From Bacteroidales bacterium (lineage in GTDB: Bacteria > Bacteroidota > Bacteroidia > Bacteroidales > UBA932), in assembly GCA_029098505.1 (NCBI GenBank), contig JAQXOE010000010.1, positions 1-64,000 on the forward strand: a DNA stretch of 64,000 bases. Reading direction: 5' to 3'. Below, in pieces: positions 47,573 to 57,220 of the stretch (position 1 is its first letter; the number at the start of each line of letters is the position of its first letter). The notes beneath the pieces were generated by a model, which saw nothing but the letters and a program-made list of their open reading frames with translations, did not search any database and had not been told where the DNA came from. The position numbers and the translations under genes are program-made.

Positions 47573-50500
47573 ATGAATCGTCCATATCTTCTGAATATTG
47601 CTTTTGCAGCCCTTTGTGCTTTCTGCCTTGCCACAGGCTGCAAGAGTAATGAGCATTTTGACCAGAACATCAAGATACAGAATCCCAATTCCACCAAGAC
47701 CGTATCCTCAAACATCTCAAACAAGGATATCAATGTCATTGCACAGGACAGCGAGGGCTATGTCTGGATAGGCACTTTCAGAGGTCTCAACCGTTTCGAT
47801 TCCCGAAACTACTATCAGTATTTCCGTGGTTCTGAGGAGGGCGACCTTAATCACAATCAGGTTTATGACCTCAAAGCTCTGGAAAACGGCGATATGCTCG
47901 TCGTAGCCGGAGCTGTCTCGATATATTCGGCCGAAGAAGACAACTTCCATTATTTTGCCCAGGAGGACAGCATTCATTTCAACAGGGCTCTCAAGGCGAG
48001 TGACGGGACTTTCTATGTTTCCGACAACTTCAACCTTTATAAGATTGACCGTTCAAGGGATACTGTCGTGCTTGCTGTACCTACGCTGAATCAGGCCTTC
48101 TCCTCTTTCTTTATGGGCGTAGACAATGAAGTCTGGCGCTTTGCAAACCGCAGACTGTCAAGGATTTCTCTTGACAGCGGCGAGGAGGTTCAGTACAGCC
48201 TTCCTTTCCGTCCGTATTTCTGTGCTGAGACTGATGGCGGGGATCTTTGGCTCTCGGATGGCAGCCGTATGGGCGTGTTCAATACCGTTCTCAGACGATA
48301 TATGGATGTTCCGGCCGCTGTTGCCGCTGCTGACAAACTTGCATCTTCACCCCTTCATTCTGTACTGTCGGTAGGCTCGGACAGGGTCCTGTTCAATACA
48401 GCTTCAGGGGCTTATTATTTGTATGATGCTCAGGCTGAGAAGGTTATCGAAGGGACAAGCCCGGCTTTCCCGTTTGAACTGCCTCCTTTTAAGGACACTG
48501 AGGGCGCTTTTGTCGATATGGACAATAATATCTGGTTCTACTCGAACGATCAAGGCGTATTCATCTCGAATCCCGAACGCAGTCTCTTCAACGAGGAGCA
48601 GGGCTCATTGCACAGGCTCATTGACAACACCATCGTCTCCATTGCTTACGCGAAGTCCTGCAATACCTTGATAATGGCTTCGAAGCAGGGCGGCGTGTAC
48701 CTTTGGGACAGGAGCAATTCCCGCCTTACCTTCCTTAAGAATATCAGTGAGAGTCAGTTGCTTATGGATATGAACGACGAGTGTCTTTGGAGTGTCAATT
48801 CCAACGGAAGCAAGCTTCAGCAGTGGAAGGTCTCGCCGACTTCCCTCAGTCTGATACGGGAGTACGATTCATATTCGTCTTTGTCAATTGCCCAGGACAA
48901 CAATGGCACTATCTGGCTCGGCTGTGCTTACCGCTATCTTCAGTATCTGGAGCGGGGCAGTCACGAACTCAAAATGCTGCCGACTTCTACTGAAACGTCG
49001 AAATTCTTCTTCACTCCGACCGTGCTTCCGCTCAGGAACGGGCAGATGATGGTCGCATCAAGCATACATTACCCGATTTTCGTGGATGAGGACCATCAGG
49101 TCAGCTCCGGCAAGCTGAATTACGAGACCTTCAGCAAGTCCCTCATTGCCAGCGTGTTCGTCCCTACCGGCAGCATTCAGGATTCGGATGGTTATATCTG
49201 GTTGGGAACGGTGGGCTCGGGCTTGCTGCGCATCAATCCCGTCACCGGCGAGGTCATTGCCCTGGAAGGGGAGCCTTGCGACGATATCAGCGGCATACTC
49301 GAGGATGATTATGGCAATCTTTGGGTGTCCACGATGAACGGCATCGGCAGGCTCGACCGCAAAACACTTCAATTCACCAATTATTCGATTGAGGACGGCA
49401 TCGGGGGCAATCAATTCGTCGACCGCTCGTCCTGCGCATTACCGGACGGCACCCTGGTCTTCGGAGGCAATCACGGCATCACCATCTTCAAGCCCGATGA
49501 GATGCGCTCGGTGAAGACCGTTCCTCTCCGTTTCGAGTGGATTAGGGTCAATGACGGCGAGTCCCCGCTGAATTACGACAAGAAGGGCAATCTGCTTCTA
49601 ACTCATAGGGATAAGCGCTTTTCTATCAAGTATATAGCCCTTAATTTCAATGAACAGCAGCCTGTAAGGTACAGATATCGCCTCGACGGTTTCGATTCCG
49701 ACTGGCATTTTGTCGGAATGAATATGGAGGCCAACTACAACAATCTTCATCCGGGGAAATATACTTTCCGCGTGGCAGCTTCGACTCCTTCGGGCAGCAT
49801 TTCCACCAATGAGCTTACGCTGCAGCTGCGCGTGAAACCTGCTCCTTGGCTGAGCTGGTGGTCCCTCTTGCTGGATGTCATAGTCTTGGCTTTCCTAAGT
49901 ATTTGGATATCACGGCATTATCGTCATTTGCGCCAGATACGCGAGACTGCCGAAAGGGCCGAAAGCGAAGAAAAGTTCTTCACCAATATTGCCCACGAAT
50001 TCAGATCCCCTCTAACGATGATTTCCGGCCCGCTCAATATGCTCGAGCAGAAGGACAATCTCAACGATGAGGAGAGGAAACTCTTGGCAATGGCGCAGAG
50101 GAGCAGCCGCTGGATGCTTCAGTTGGTGGACCAGTTCCTTGATGTCGAGAAGATTAAGACCGACAAGCTCAGTTTGTCTGTCCAGAAGGCCGATATTTCA
50201 GTGCTTTTGAAAAATATCTGCGACATTTATGAGAATGCGGCGTCGCTGAAGGGAGTATCCTTTGCCTGCGAGGGCCTCGACCTTCCTTTTGAGATGCCTC
50301 TGGATGTGGACAAGATTTCCAAGATTATGAACAATCTTCTGTCCAACTCATTGAAATTCACACCTTCGGGCGGATTGATCCGTGTCTCTTTCGATACTAT
50401 TCCTGATTCTTATGCGGAAGTGACTGTGACAGATACGGGCGTAGGTATCCCTGATAATCTGAAAAAAAAGGTCTTTGATCGCTATTTTCAGGTGGAAAAG

Positions 50501-51499
50501 AACCCGAACAGTCACGCAATTGGTTCAGGCATAGGACTTTATTATTCCCGTAACCTTGCAAATGTCCATCACGGGAAACTGTGGGTGGAGGACAATCCTG
50601 CCGGCAAGGGCTCTTGTTTCAAGCTCCGCATTCCGTACCTGGATAATGCTTATGCCCAGGATGAGTGGAGCAGGGGACCTGTTGTGGAACTGAATCCTAA
50701 CGTACCTGCTATAGAGCCTCTCGAAGTGGCGAATGTCGGCAGGAAGGACAAGGCGGCAGTGCTGGTGGTGGACGATGACATTGATATTGCCAATTATGTA
50801 AAAGTAATACTTTCGGATTCTTATGATGTCAGCTGCTGCTATGATGCAGACAGCGCGATGAAGCTCCTGACAGAGGGCAATCCTCCGGATCTGGTCATCA
50901 GTGATGTGATGATGCCTCAAAAGGACGGATTCGAACTGTGCCGGGAAATCCGTGCTGATGTTCAGCTCTCACATATTCCTGTAATACTTTGTACGGCCAA
51001 GACCTCAGTTGAGGACAAAATTCACGGTTTGGAGGACGGTGCCAATTCCTATGTGACCAAACCTTTTGATCCGAAATACCTGAAGGCCGTGGTCAAGTCG
51101 CTGCTTGAAACCCGCAACAAGGTTCAGAAAGCCATTACTGAATCCACTTCGGTGGAGGCAATTGACGATGAGGTCCTGCCGCCTCAGGACAAGGCATTCC
51201 TCGAGAGGCTTTTCGCTATGATAGACGAATCCCTGTCGGATTCAAGCCTTGACGTGGATATGCTTGCCGAAAAGATGGGAATATCGCGTACGAAGTTCTA
51301 TTATAAGGTAAAGGGCCTTACTGGTGAGAGCCCTGCAGTGCTGCTGCGAAACAGCAGATTGAACAAGAGCGTTTCCCTCATCCGAGAGGGCAGGTACAAT
51401 CTTTCCGAGATTGCGGATATGGTGGGCTTCACCAGCCTTTCACAGTTCTCGGTTTCGTTCAAGAAGCAGTTCGGAGTCACTCCAAGGGATTTCAGATAG
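47573..51499 (+). CDS. hybrid two-component system regulator (HTCS)
   Basis: Propeller repeats (GYVWIGTFRGLNRFD), Y_Y_Y, HisKA (NIAHEFRSPLTMISGPL), HATPase, REC (VLVVDDD..DLVISDVMMP), C-terminal AraC HTH. Confidence 0.95.
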   Translation: MNRPYLLNIAFAALCAFCLATGCKSNEHFDQNIKIQNPNSTKTVSSNISNKDINVIAQDSEGYVWIGTFRGLNRFDSRNYYQYFRGSEEGDLNHNQVYDLKALENGDMLVVAGAVSIYSAEEDNFHYFAQEDSIHFNRALKASDGTFYVSDNFNLYKIDRSRDTVVLAVPTLNQAFSSFFMGVDNEVWRFANRRLSRISLDSGEEVQYSLPFRPYFCAETDGGDLWLSDGSRMGVFNTVLRRYMDVPAAVAAADKLASSPLHSVLSVGSDRVLFNTASGAYYLYDAQAEKVIEGTSPAFPFELPPFKDTEGAFVDMDNNIWFYSNDQGVFISNPERSLFNEEQGSLHRLIDNTIVSIAYAKSCNTLIMASKQGGVYLWDRSNSRLTFLKNISESQLLMDMNDECLWSVNSNGSKLQQWKVSPTSLSLIREYDSYSSLSIAQDNNGTIWLGCAYRYLQYLERGSHELKMLPTSTETSKFFFTPTVLPLRNGQMMVASSIHYPIFVDEDHQVSSGKLNYETFSKSLIASVFVPTGSIQDSDGYIWLGTVGSGLLRINPVTGEVIALEGEPCDDISGILEDDYGNLWVSTMNGIGRLDRKTLQFTNYSIEDGIGGNQFVDRSSCALPDGTLVFGGNHGITIFKPDEMRSVKTVPLRFEWIRVNDGESPLNYDKKGNLLLTHRDKRFSIKYIALNFNEQQPVRYRYRLDGFDSDWHFVGMNMEANYNNLHPGKYTFRVAASTPSGSISTNELTLQLRVKPAPWLSWWSLLLDVIVLAFLSIWISRHYRHLRQIRETAERAESEEKFFTNIAHEFRSPLTMISGPLNMLEQKDNLNDEERKLLAMAQRSSRWMLQLVDQFLDVEKIKTDKLSLSVQKADISVLLKNICDIYENAASLKGVSFACEGLDLPFEMPLDVDKISKIMNNLLSNSLKFTPSGGLIRVSFDTIPDSYAEVTVTDTGVGIPDNLKKKVFDRYFQVEKNPNSHAIGSGIGLYYSRNLANVHHGKLWVEDNPAGKGSCFKLRIPYLDNAYAQDEWSRGPVVELNPNVPAIEPLEVANVGRKDKAAVLVVDDDIDIANYVKVILSDSYDVSCCYDADSAMKLLTEGNPPDLVISDVMMPQKDGFELCREIRADVQLSHIPVILCTAKTSVEDKIHGLEDGANSYVTKPFDPKYLKAVVKSLLETRNKVQKAITESTSVEAIDDEVLPPQDKAFLERLFAMIDESLSDSSLDVDMLAEKMGISRTKFYYKVKGLTGESPAVLLRNSRLNKSVSLIREGRYNLSEIADMVGFTSLSQFSVSFKKQFGVTPRDFR

Positions 51500-51501
51500 G
51501 A

Positions 51502-51532
51502 TTCTGTACATTTTGAAAATTATCTGTACAAA
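51502..51532 (+). promoter_or_regulatory. 20-bp-period direct repeat TCTGTACA x2 (candidate HTCS operator)
   Basis: TGTACA at 51505 and 51525; second box starts 68 bp before -7 box. Confidence 0.6.
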
Positions 51533-51592
51533 AAAATAAGTGGAAACAAAAAGCTTGTACGCGTGGATAAGTAGGGGGTGAAGGCTTGTGTC

Positions 51593-51600
51593 TAACTTTG
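51593..51600 (+). promoter_or_regulatory. -7 box TAACTTTG for GH3 gene
   Basis: TANNTTTG 33 bp upstream of ATG. Confidence 0.6.
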
Positions 51601-51625
51601 TAGAGTTAAATCATCACTAATAATC

Positions 51626-53860
51626 ATGAAAACCCTTAAAAGATTTTTCCTCCTTATTCCAGCAGTTAGCATGGTTGCTTGCACTGCTCCGACTCCTCAG
51701 TCTGTGCTTACAAAGCACGATAAGGAAATCAATGAGATCATCTCCAAGATGACTCTCGAAGAGAAGGTTGAAATGCTTCATAGCAAGACTAACATGTCTT
51801 CGGAAGGCGTCCCTTCACAGAACATTCAGGACATCAAGTATTGCGACGGACCATTCGGTATCCGCGAGGAAGGACTTCCTAACAGTTTCGCTTCAGCTGG
51901 CTGGCAGCTCGACTCTGCTACCTATTTCCCTACAGGTTCGGCTCTCGCAGCCACTTGGTCACCGGAGCTTGCATACAAGTACGGTACCGGTATGGGTAAA
52001 GAGGCTCGCCTCAGAGGTAAGGATGTCATTCTCGGACCTGCAATCAATATCCAGAGGCTCCCTGTAGGCGGACGTTCTTACGAGTACCTTAGCGAGGACC
52101 CTGCACTTAGCGCAGCCCTTTCAGTAGGTTATGTGAAGGGTGTTCAGGATGCTGGAACAGCAGCCTGTATCAAGCACTTCGCTGTGAACAGCCAGGAGAC
52201 CAACCGCGGTTCAGTCAATGCTGTTGTTGACGAGCGCGTACTCCGTGAGATTTATCTCAAGCCTTTCCAGGACGCTGTCGAGAAGGCTGGAGCTATGGTC
52301 GTGATGCCTGCATACAACAAGGTGAACGGAGCATATTGCTCTGAGAACAATCACCTCAACAATGAGATTCTCCGCGGTGAGTGGGGATTCAAGGGCTTCA
52401 CTGTTTCAGACTGGGGCGGTACCCACAGCACTATGGGTGCAGCTCTCGGCGGACTTAATGTCCAGATGACAGGCAGTACCTATCTCGGACCTGCCCTCAT
52501 TGACTCAGTAAAGGCCGGAAAGGTTCCTGAGAGTGTTGTTGATGACAAGGTTCGCGAGATTCTCCGTGTCCGTTTCGCTATTGAGGCTATCCCTGAATCA
52601 GAGGCTAATCTCGTTATGACCTCACAGCCTGAGAGCCAGAAGATCGCTTATGAAGTGGCTCAGAAGTCTATCGTCCTCCTCCAGAACGACGGTATTCTCC
52701 CTATCGCAAAGAATGCGAAGGTGGCTGTAATCGGCCTCAATGCCAAGGCTTCGACTGCAGCCGGCGGTATGGGTGCAGGTGTAAAGACTCTCTATGAGGT
52801 TACTCCATTCGACGGTATTATGAACCACGCAGAGGGTGAGGTAAGCTATGCTCAGGCTTACAAGAACTATATGGGTATGTTCGGCAGATTCAGAGCTTCC
52901 GAGCCTGGTGCAAACATTGCCCTCGAAATCAATGAGGCTCCGGATCCTGAACTCGTTGCAGAGGCTGTTAAGGCTGCTGCCGAGGCTGATGTAGTCCTCT
53001 ATTTCATCGGAACCAATAAGTCAATCGAGAGCGAAGGCTCGGACCGTAAGGACATTGATCTCCCTGTAGGCCAGAACGAGATTCTCGATGCTATTGCAGC
53101 TGTAAACAGCAATATCGTATCCATCGTCATTTCAGGTGGTCCTTGTGATCTCCGTCACGCTTCTGAGAAGTCAAGAGCTATCCTTCAGGGCTGGTGGAAC
53201 GGTCTCGAGGGTGGAAATGCTCTCGCAGAGGTTATCTACGGCGAGATTGCCCCTTCTGGAAAGCTCCCTATGACCTTCCCTGCAAAGCTTCAGGATTCTC
53301 CTGCATTCGCACTTGACAACTTCCCTCAGAAAGTTGAGACCCAGGGTGACCTCTTCGGAAACCAGTATCGTCAGGATGTTCAGGGCCAGAATCAGTTCAG
53401 AATGCAGCGTGTTGCTCCTGATGCTCTCTATACCGAGGGTTCTCTCGTAGGCTACCGCTGGTTCGACACTAAGGGCATTGCTCCACTTTTCGCATTCGGT
53501 CACGGTCTTTCATATGTTGATTTCAACTATTCTGATATGAGCGCTAAAGCAAGCAAGAAGTCAGTGACTGTAAGCTTCAAGCTCAGCAATACCGGCTCAA
53601 TGGATGCTGATGAGGTTGCTCAGCTTTATGTACACAGACTTGATTCAAAGGTTGAGTGGCCGGAGAAGGAGCTCAAGGCATTCAAGAGAGTGACCGTTCC
53701 TGCAGGTCAGACTGTACAGGTTGAGCTTGAAATCCCTGTTGAGGAACTCCGCTACTGGGATGAGAATACCAATGCCTGGACTCTTGAGCACGGAAAGATT
53801 GAACTTCGTCTCGGAGCTGCTGCGGATGATATCCGTCTTACCTCAACGGTTTCTATCTAG
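51626..53860 (+). CDS. glycoside hydrolase family 3 (beta-glucosidase-like)
   Basis: GPAINIQRLPVGGRSYEYLSEDP, KHFAVNSQETNR, GFTVSDWGG nucleophile. Confidence 0.95.
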   Translation: MKTLKRFFLLIPAVSMVACTAPTPQSVLTKHDKEINEIISKMTLEEKVEMLHSKTNMSSEGVPSQNIQDIKYCDGPFGIREEGLPNSFASAGWQLDSATYFPTGSALAATWSPELAYKYGTGMGKEARLRGKDVILGPAINIQRLPVGGRSYEYLSEDPALSAALSVGYVKGVQDAGTAACIKHFAVNSQETNRGSVNAVVDERVLREIYLKPFQDAVEKAGAMVVMPAYNKVNGAYCSENNHLNNEILRGEWGFKGFTVSDWGGTHSTMGAALGGLNVQMTGSTYLGPALIDSVKAGKVPESVVDDKVREILRVRFAIEAIPESEANLVMTSQPESQKIAYEVAQKSIVLLQNDGILPIAKNAKVAVIGLNAKASTAAGGMGAGVKTLYEVTPFDGIMNHAEGEVSYAQAYKNYMGMFGRFRASEPGANIALEINEAPDPELVAEAVKAAAEADVVLYFIGTNKSIESEGSDRKDIDLPVGQNEILDAIAAVNSNIVSIVISGGPCDLRHASEKSRAILQGWWNGLEGGNALAEVIYGEIAPSGKLPMTFPAKLQDSPAFALDNFPQKVETQGDLFGNQYRQDVQGQNQFRMQRVAPDALYTEGSLVGYRWFDTKGIAPLFAFGHGLSYVDFNYSDMSAKASKKSVTVSFKLSNTGSMDADEVAQLYVHRLDSKVEWPEKELKAFKRVTVPAGQTVQVELEIPVEELRYWDENTNAWTLEHGKIELRLGAAADDIRLTSTVSI

Positions 53861-53870
53861 ACTATATAGT

Positions 53871-53902
53871 ATCCATCCCGGATTAGTCTCCGGGGTGGAT
53901 TT
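53871..53902 (+). terminator. hairpin between GH3 and susC (possible attenuator)
   Basis: ATCCAtCCCGGA-ttagtc-TCCGGGgTGGAT TT. Confidence 0.65.
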
Positions 53903-53930
53903 ATTACACTAATACAAACCAACATTTTTT

Positions 53931-56900
53931 ATGAAAATCAAACAAAGATTAATGAAATTATTCTGCGCTTTGGTGCTGGGATTGTCTTTGACTGTTTCCG
54001 CACTTGCACAGTCGCTTACCGTTAAAGTTACGGTATCCGATGAGTTTGGCCCTCTTCCGGGAGCCAGCGTGCTGCAGAAGGGAACAACAAACGGTGCTAC
54101 AACCGATCTTGAAGGTCTTGCTTCAATTTCTGGCTTGAAGGCCGGCGACGTACTCGAGATTTCATTCCTTGGAATGACTACCAAGGAAGTGACTGTCGGT
54201 ACAAAGACTGACATCAAGGTTACTTTGCAGGAAGATACCCAGCTTCTTGAAGAGACTGTCGTAGTCGGTTATGGTGTCCAGAAGAAGGAATCCCTCACAG
54301 GAGCTATTTCACAGATCCGCTCTGAAGATATTACCAACACCAAGAGCGTCGATGCTCTCCTTTCTCTCCAGGGAAAGGTTCCGGGACTTCAGATTCGTGA
54401 TACCGGTGGTAAGCCTGGTCAGTTCGGTACTGAGCTCTCTCTCCGCGGTTACGGTACCCCTATGATTGTTGTCGATGGTGTTGTACGTAGCTCAACTATG
54501 GTCCGCAAGCAGCAGACTGGCTATGTATCCAGCGCCAAGGCTCTTGAGACCTACAATGATATGTCAGTTCTCCAGGAGCTCAACCCTGAAGATATCGAGA
54601 GTGTATCAGTCCTCAAGGATGCTTCCGCAGCCATCTACGGTCTGGGTGCAGCCAATGGTGTGATTCTCATCACTACCAAGAAGGGTAAGGCACAGAAGCC
54701 TTCAGTTTCATTCTCTGCTTCTGTTCGTCTCACAGAGCCTGTAACCAACCACGATGTAGAGGATTGGGGCAATTATATGCGCTATGACAATGCTATGGCA
54801 AGACAGGTCGGTATGCAGCCTAAGTACAACGATGACGAGCTCAAGGCATATGAGACCGGCAAGTGGGCTGCTGACGGCATCACTCCATACAACCTTCCTT
54901 ACCACACAGGTGACGAATATGTTCACTTCGACTGGTATGACTATACTGTAAAGAAGGTTGCTGTCAACCAGAACTACAACTTCTCTCTCCGCGGAGGTAC
55001 CGAGAAAATCAGCTATTATCTCGGTGTAGGCTATTCAGACGATTCTTCAATTCTCAGAACCGACAATTACGCCTACAATCGTATCAATCTCAGCGGTAAT
55101 GTGACTGCTGCCATTACTGACAACCTCACTTTGACCTATACTATGGCAATGCGTAACTCAAACCAGAATACGCTTGCAGACCCTAACATTGACTGGAATA
55201 TCCAGTATTACATCCTCGCTACCCAGCCTTGGATGGAGCCACATCCGAAGGGTGACGACTCTCACTGGTCAAACACCAATGAAATGATGAACGCCGGTGC
55301 TATCTTCAATGACTCCGGCTATGCAAAGAACGATACCCGTGTTTTCAACAACACTCTCGACCTCAAGTACAACGCACCATTCCTGAAGGGCCTTACCTTC
55401 CAGCTTTCAGGTGCTTATGACTACAATACTCTCAAGTCACAGACCTTGATGCTCAAGTATGACGTTTACGATTATGCTACCAATACCTACGCAGGTTCTG
55501 TAAAGACTTCAAATGAGTACTCGGAGCTTTGGACCAATAATACACGTCTCTATGCTCGTGCACAGGCCAACTACAACAAGCAGTTCGGAAAGCACAATAT
55601 AGCTGCTACCCTCGCTGCCGAAGTAACAAAGAACGACCGCGCACAGGCTCAGCTCAGCCGTAAGTACGGTGCTACTGACCAGGAATCATTCGTTACCCAC
55701 GACGTGATCGATCAGGGTATCAAATCCACAGGTGAGAATGCAGGTACACGTTCGGATTCAGCTACCGCGGGTTACATCTCCCGCCTCAGCTACAACTATG
55801 CGGGCAAATATCTCGCAGAGGTAATGGGCCGTTATGACGGTACCTACGTATATCAGAAGGGCAAGAGATGGGGTTTCTTCCCATCATACTCCCTCGGTTG
55901 GAGAATCTCAGAAGAGGACTTCTTCAAGAACAACATCAAGTTCATCAACAACCTCAAGTTCCGTTGGTCAGACGGTTTCACCGGTATGACCCAGGGCTCA
56001 CCATACGCATACCTCAACGGTTATACATCAAGCGGCAGCTGGGTATTTACTGATGGTGCTACTACCCCTGGCTATGTGAACTCTACAGTCGCTAATACCA
56101 TCCTCACTTGGGCTGATGTCCGTATGATGGACTTCGGTGTCGACTTCGGCCTCTGGCACGGCAAGCTCGACGGTTCATTCGACTGGTTCAAGCGCAAGAC
56201 CACCGGTATTGCAGCCACACCTTCAGTGATGGTTCCTGACTTCTATGGCGTTTCCCTTCCTTCTTCAAACCTCAACAGCATGGAGAACGAGGGTCTCGAA
56301 ATGTCACTTTCTTCAAACGGAAACATAGGCGAGTTCAGCTACCGTATCGGTGCTTCCCTCACTTATTCACGTACCCGTATGACCTACATCGAGTCTGAGC
56401 TCACCAAGAAGTACAAGTCTTCAATGGACTATTGGAAGAACAATACTCTCAACAGATGGAGCAATGCCCGTTCTGCATCACGCTATGAGTGGACCGGTGA
56501 CCGCATCACCTGTCTTGACGATGCTTCAAATCTTTCAGTACTCTATTCTGTAAGCAAGAAGGAAGGTAATACCACTATGGTTCCTGGACAGTACCTCTTC
56601 GTTGACCGTGACGGTGACGGTTACATCACAGATATGGATAAATTCTTTATCTGGGGTGATTCCAACCCGCCTCTCCAGTTCGGTCTCAATATGAGCGGAC
56701 GTTACAGAAACTTCGACTTCTCTATGGTATTCTCAGGAGCTTCACTCAAGTCCAAGTCATTCAGCCTTACTTCATACGCAGGCTTCGGTTACCTCTATCA
56801 GCTGCCTAAGATGTACTCTCGTGACAGCTACCAGATGGTAAACTATGATGACGACCCTTGGGATCCTAATACAGAGTGGAAAGAAGGCTACTGGCCTGTA

Positions 56901-57209
56901 CTCGGAAAGGTATCTCAGGCTACTGCAGCCCTTCCATTCGTAGGTTACTCGGATTCTCAGCCTTACAATAATGTAAATGCTACTTACCTCCGCCTCAAGT
57001 CTCTCGAGCTTGGTTATTCAATCTCTCCAAAGATTCTCAAGCAGGTAGGTATCAAGAGTACCCGTGTATTCTTCAACGGCGGCAACCTCTTCACCCTCTG
57101 CAACAGGAACCTTCGTTTCATCGATCCTGAGTCAGTAGATAACGGTCGTGCCGGCGGTACCTTCCAGATCAACAGAACTTACAACTTCGGTGTAAATCTT
57201 AACTTCTAA
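53931..57209 (+). CDS. SusC/RagA family TonB-linked outer membrane protein (1)
   Basis: ETVVVGYGVQKKESLTGAIS, DVEVLKDASAA(I/S)YG-type plug motif, CarboxypepD_reg-like N-terminus. Confidence 0.97.
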   Translation: MKIKQRLMKLFCALVLGLSLTVSALAQSLTVKVTVSDEFGPLPGASVLQKGTTNGATTDLEGLASISGLKAGDVLEISFLGMTTKEVTVGTKTDIKVTLQEDTQLLEETVVVGYGVQKKESLTGAISQIRSEDITNTKSVDALLSLQGKVPGLQIRDTGGKPGQFGTELSLRGYGTPMIVVDGVVRSSTMVRKQQTGYVSSAKALETYNDMSVLQELNPEDIESVSVLKDASAAIYGLGAANGVILITTKKGKAQKPSVSFSASVRLTEPVTNHDVEDWGNYMRYDNAMARQVGMQPKYNDDELKAYETGKWAADGITPYNLPYHTGDEYVHFDWYDYTVKKVAVNQNYNFSLRGGTEKISYYLGVGYSDDSSILRTDNYAYNRINLSGNVTAAITDNLTLTYTMAMRNSNQNTLADPNIDWNIQYYILATQPWMEPHPKGDDSHWSNTNEMMNAGAIFNDSGYAKNDTRVFNNTLDLKYNAPFLKGLTFQLSGAYDYNTLKSQTLMLKYDVYDYATNTYAGSVKTSNEYSELWTNNTRLYARAQANYNKQFGKHNIAATLAAEVTKNDRAQAQLSRKYGATDQESFVTHDVIDQGIKSTGENAGTRSDSATAGYISRLSYNYAGKYLAEVMGRYDGTYVYQKGKRWGFFPSYSLGWRISEEDFFKNNIKFINNLKFRWSDGFTGMTQGSPYAYLNGYTSSGSWVFTDGATTPGYVNSTVANTILTWADVRMMDFGVDFGLWHGKLDGSFDWFKRKTTGIAATPSVMVPDFYGVSLPSSNLNSMENEGLEMSLSSNGNIGEFSYRIGASLTYSRTRMTYIESELTKKYKSSMDYWKNNTLNRWSNARSASRYEWTGDRITCLDDASNLSVLYSVSKKEGNTTMVPGQYLFVDRDGDGYITDMDKFFIWGDSNPPLQFGLNMSGRYRNFDFSMVFSGASLKSKSFSLTSYAGFGYLYQLPKMYSRDSYQMVNYDDDPWDPNTEWKEGYWPVLGKVSQATAALPFVGYSDSQPYNNVNATYLRLKSLELGYSISPKILKQVGIKSTRVFFNGGNLFTLCNRNLRFIDPESVDNGRAGGTFQINRTYNFGVNLNF

Positions 57210-57220
57210 TATCCAGGTCA

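Noticed and set aside
51559-51585. GCGTGGATAAGTAGGGGG resembling the left end of the palindromic element
   Set aside because: Match limited to about 12 bp, with no palindrome or second half; likely coincidence.
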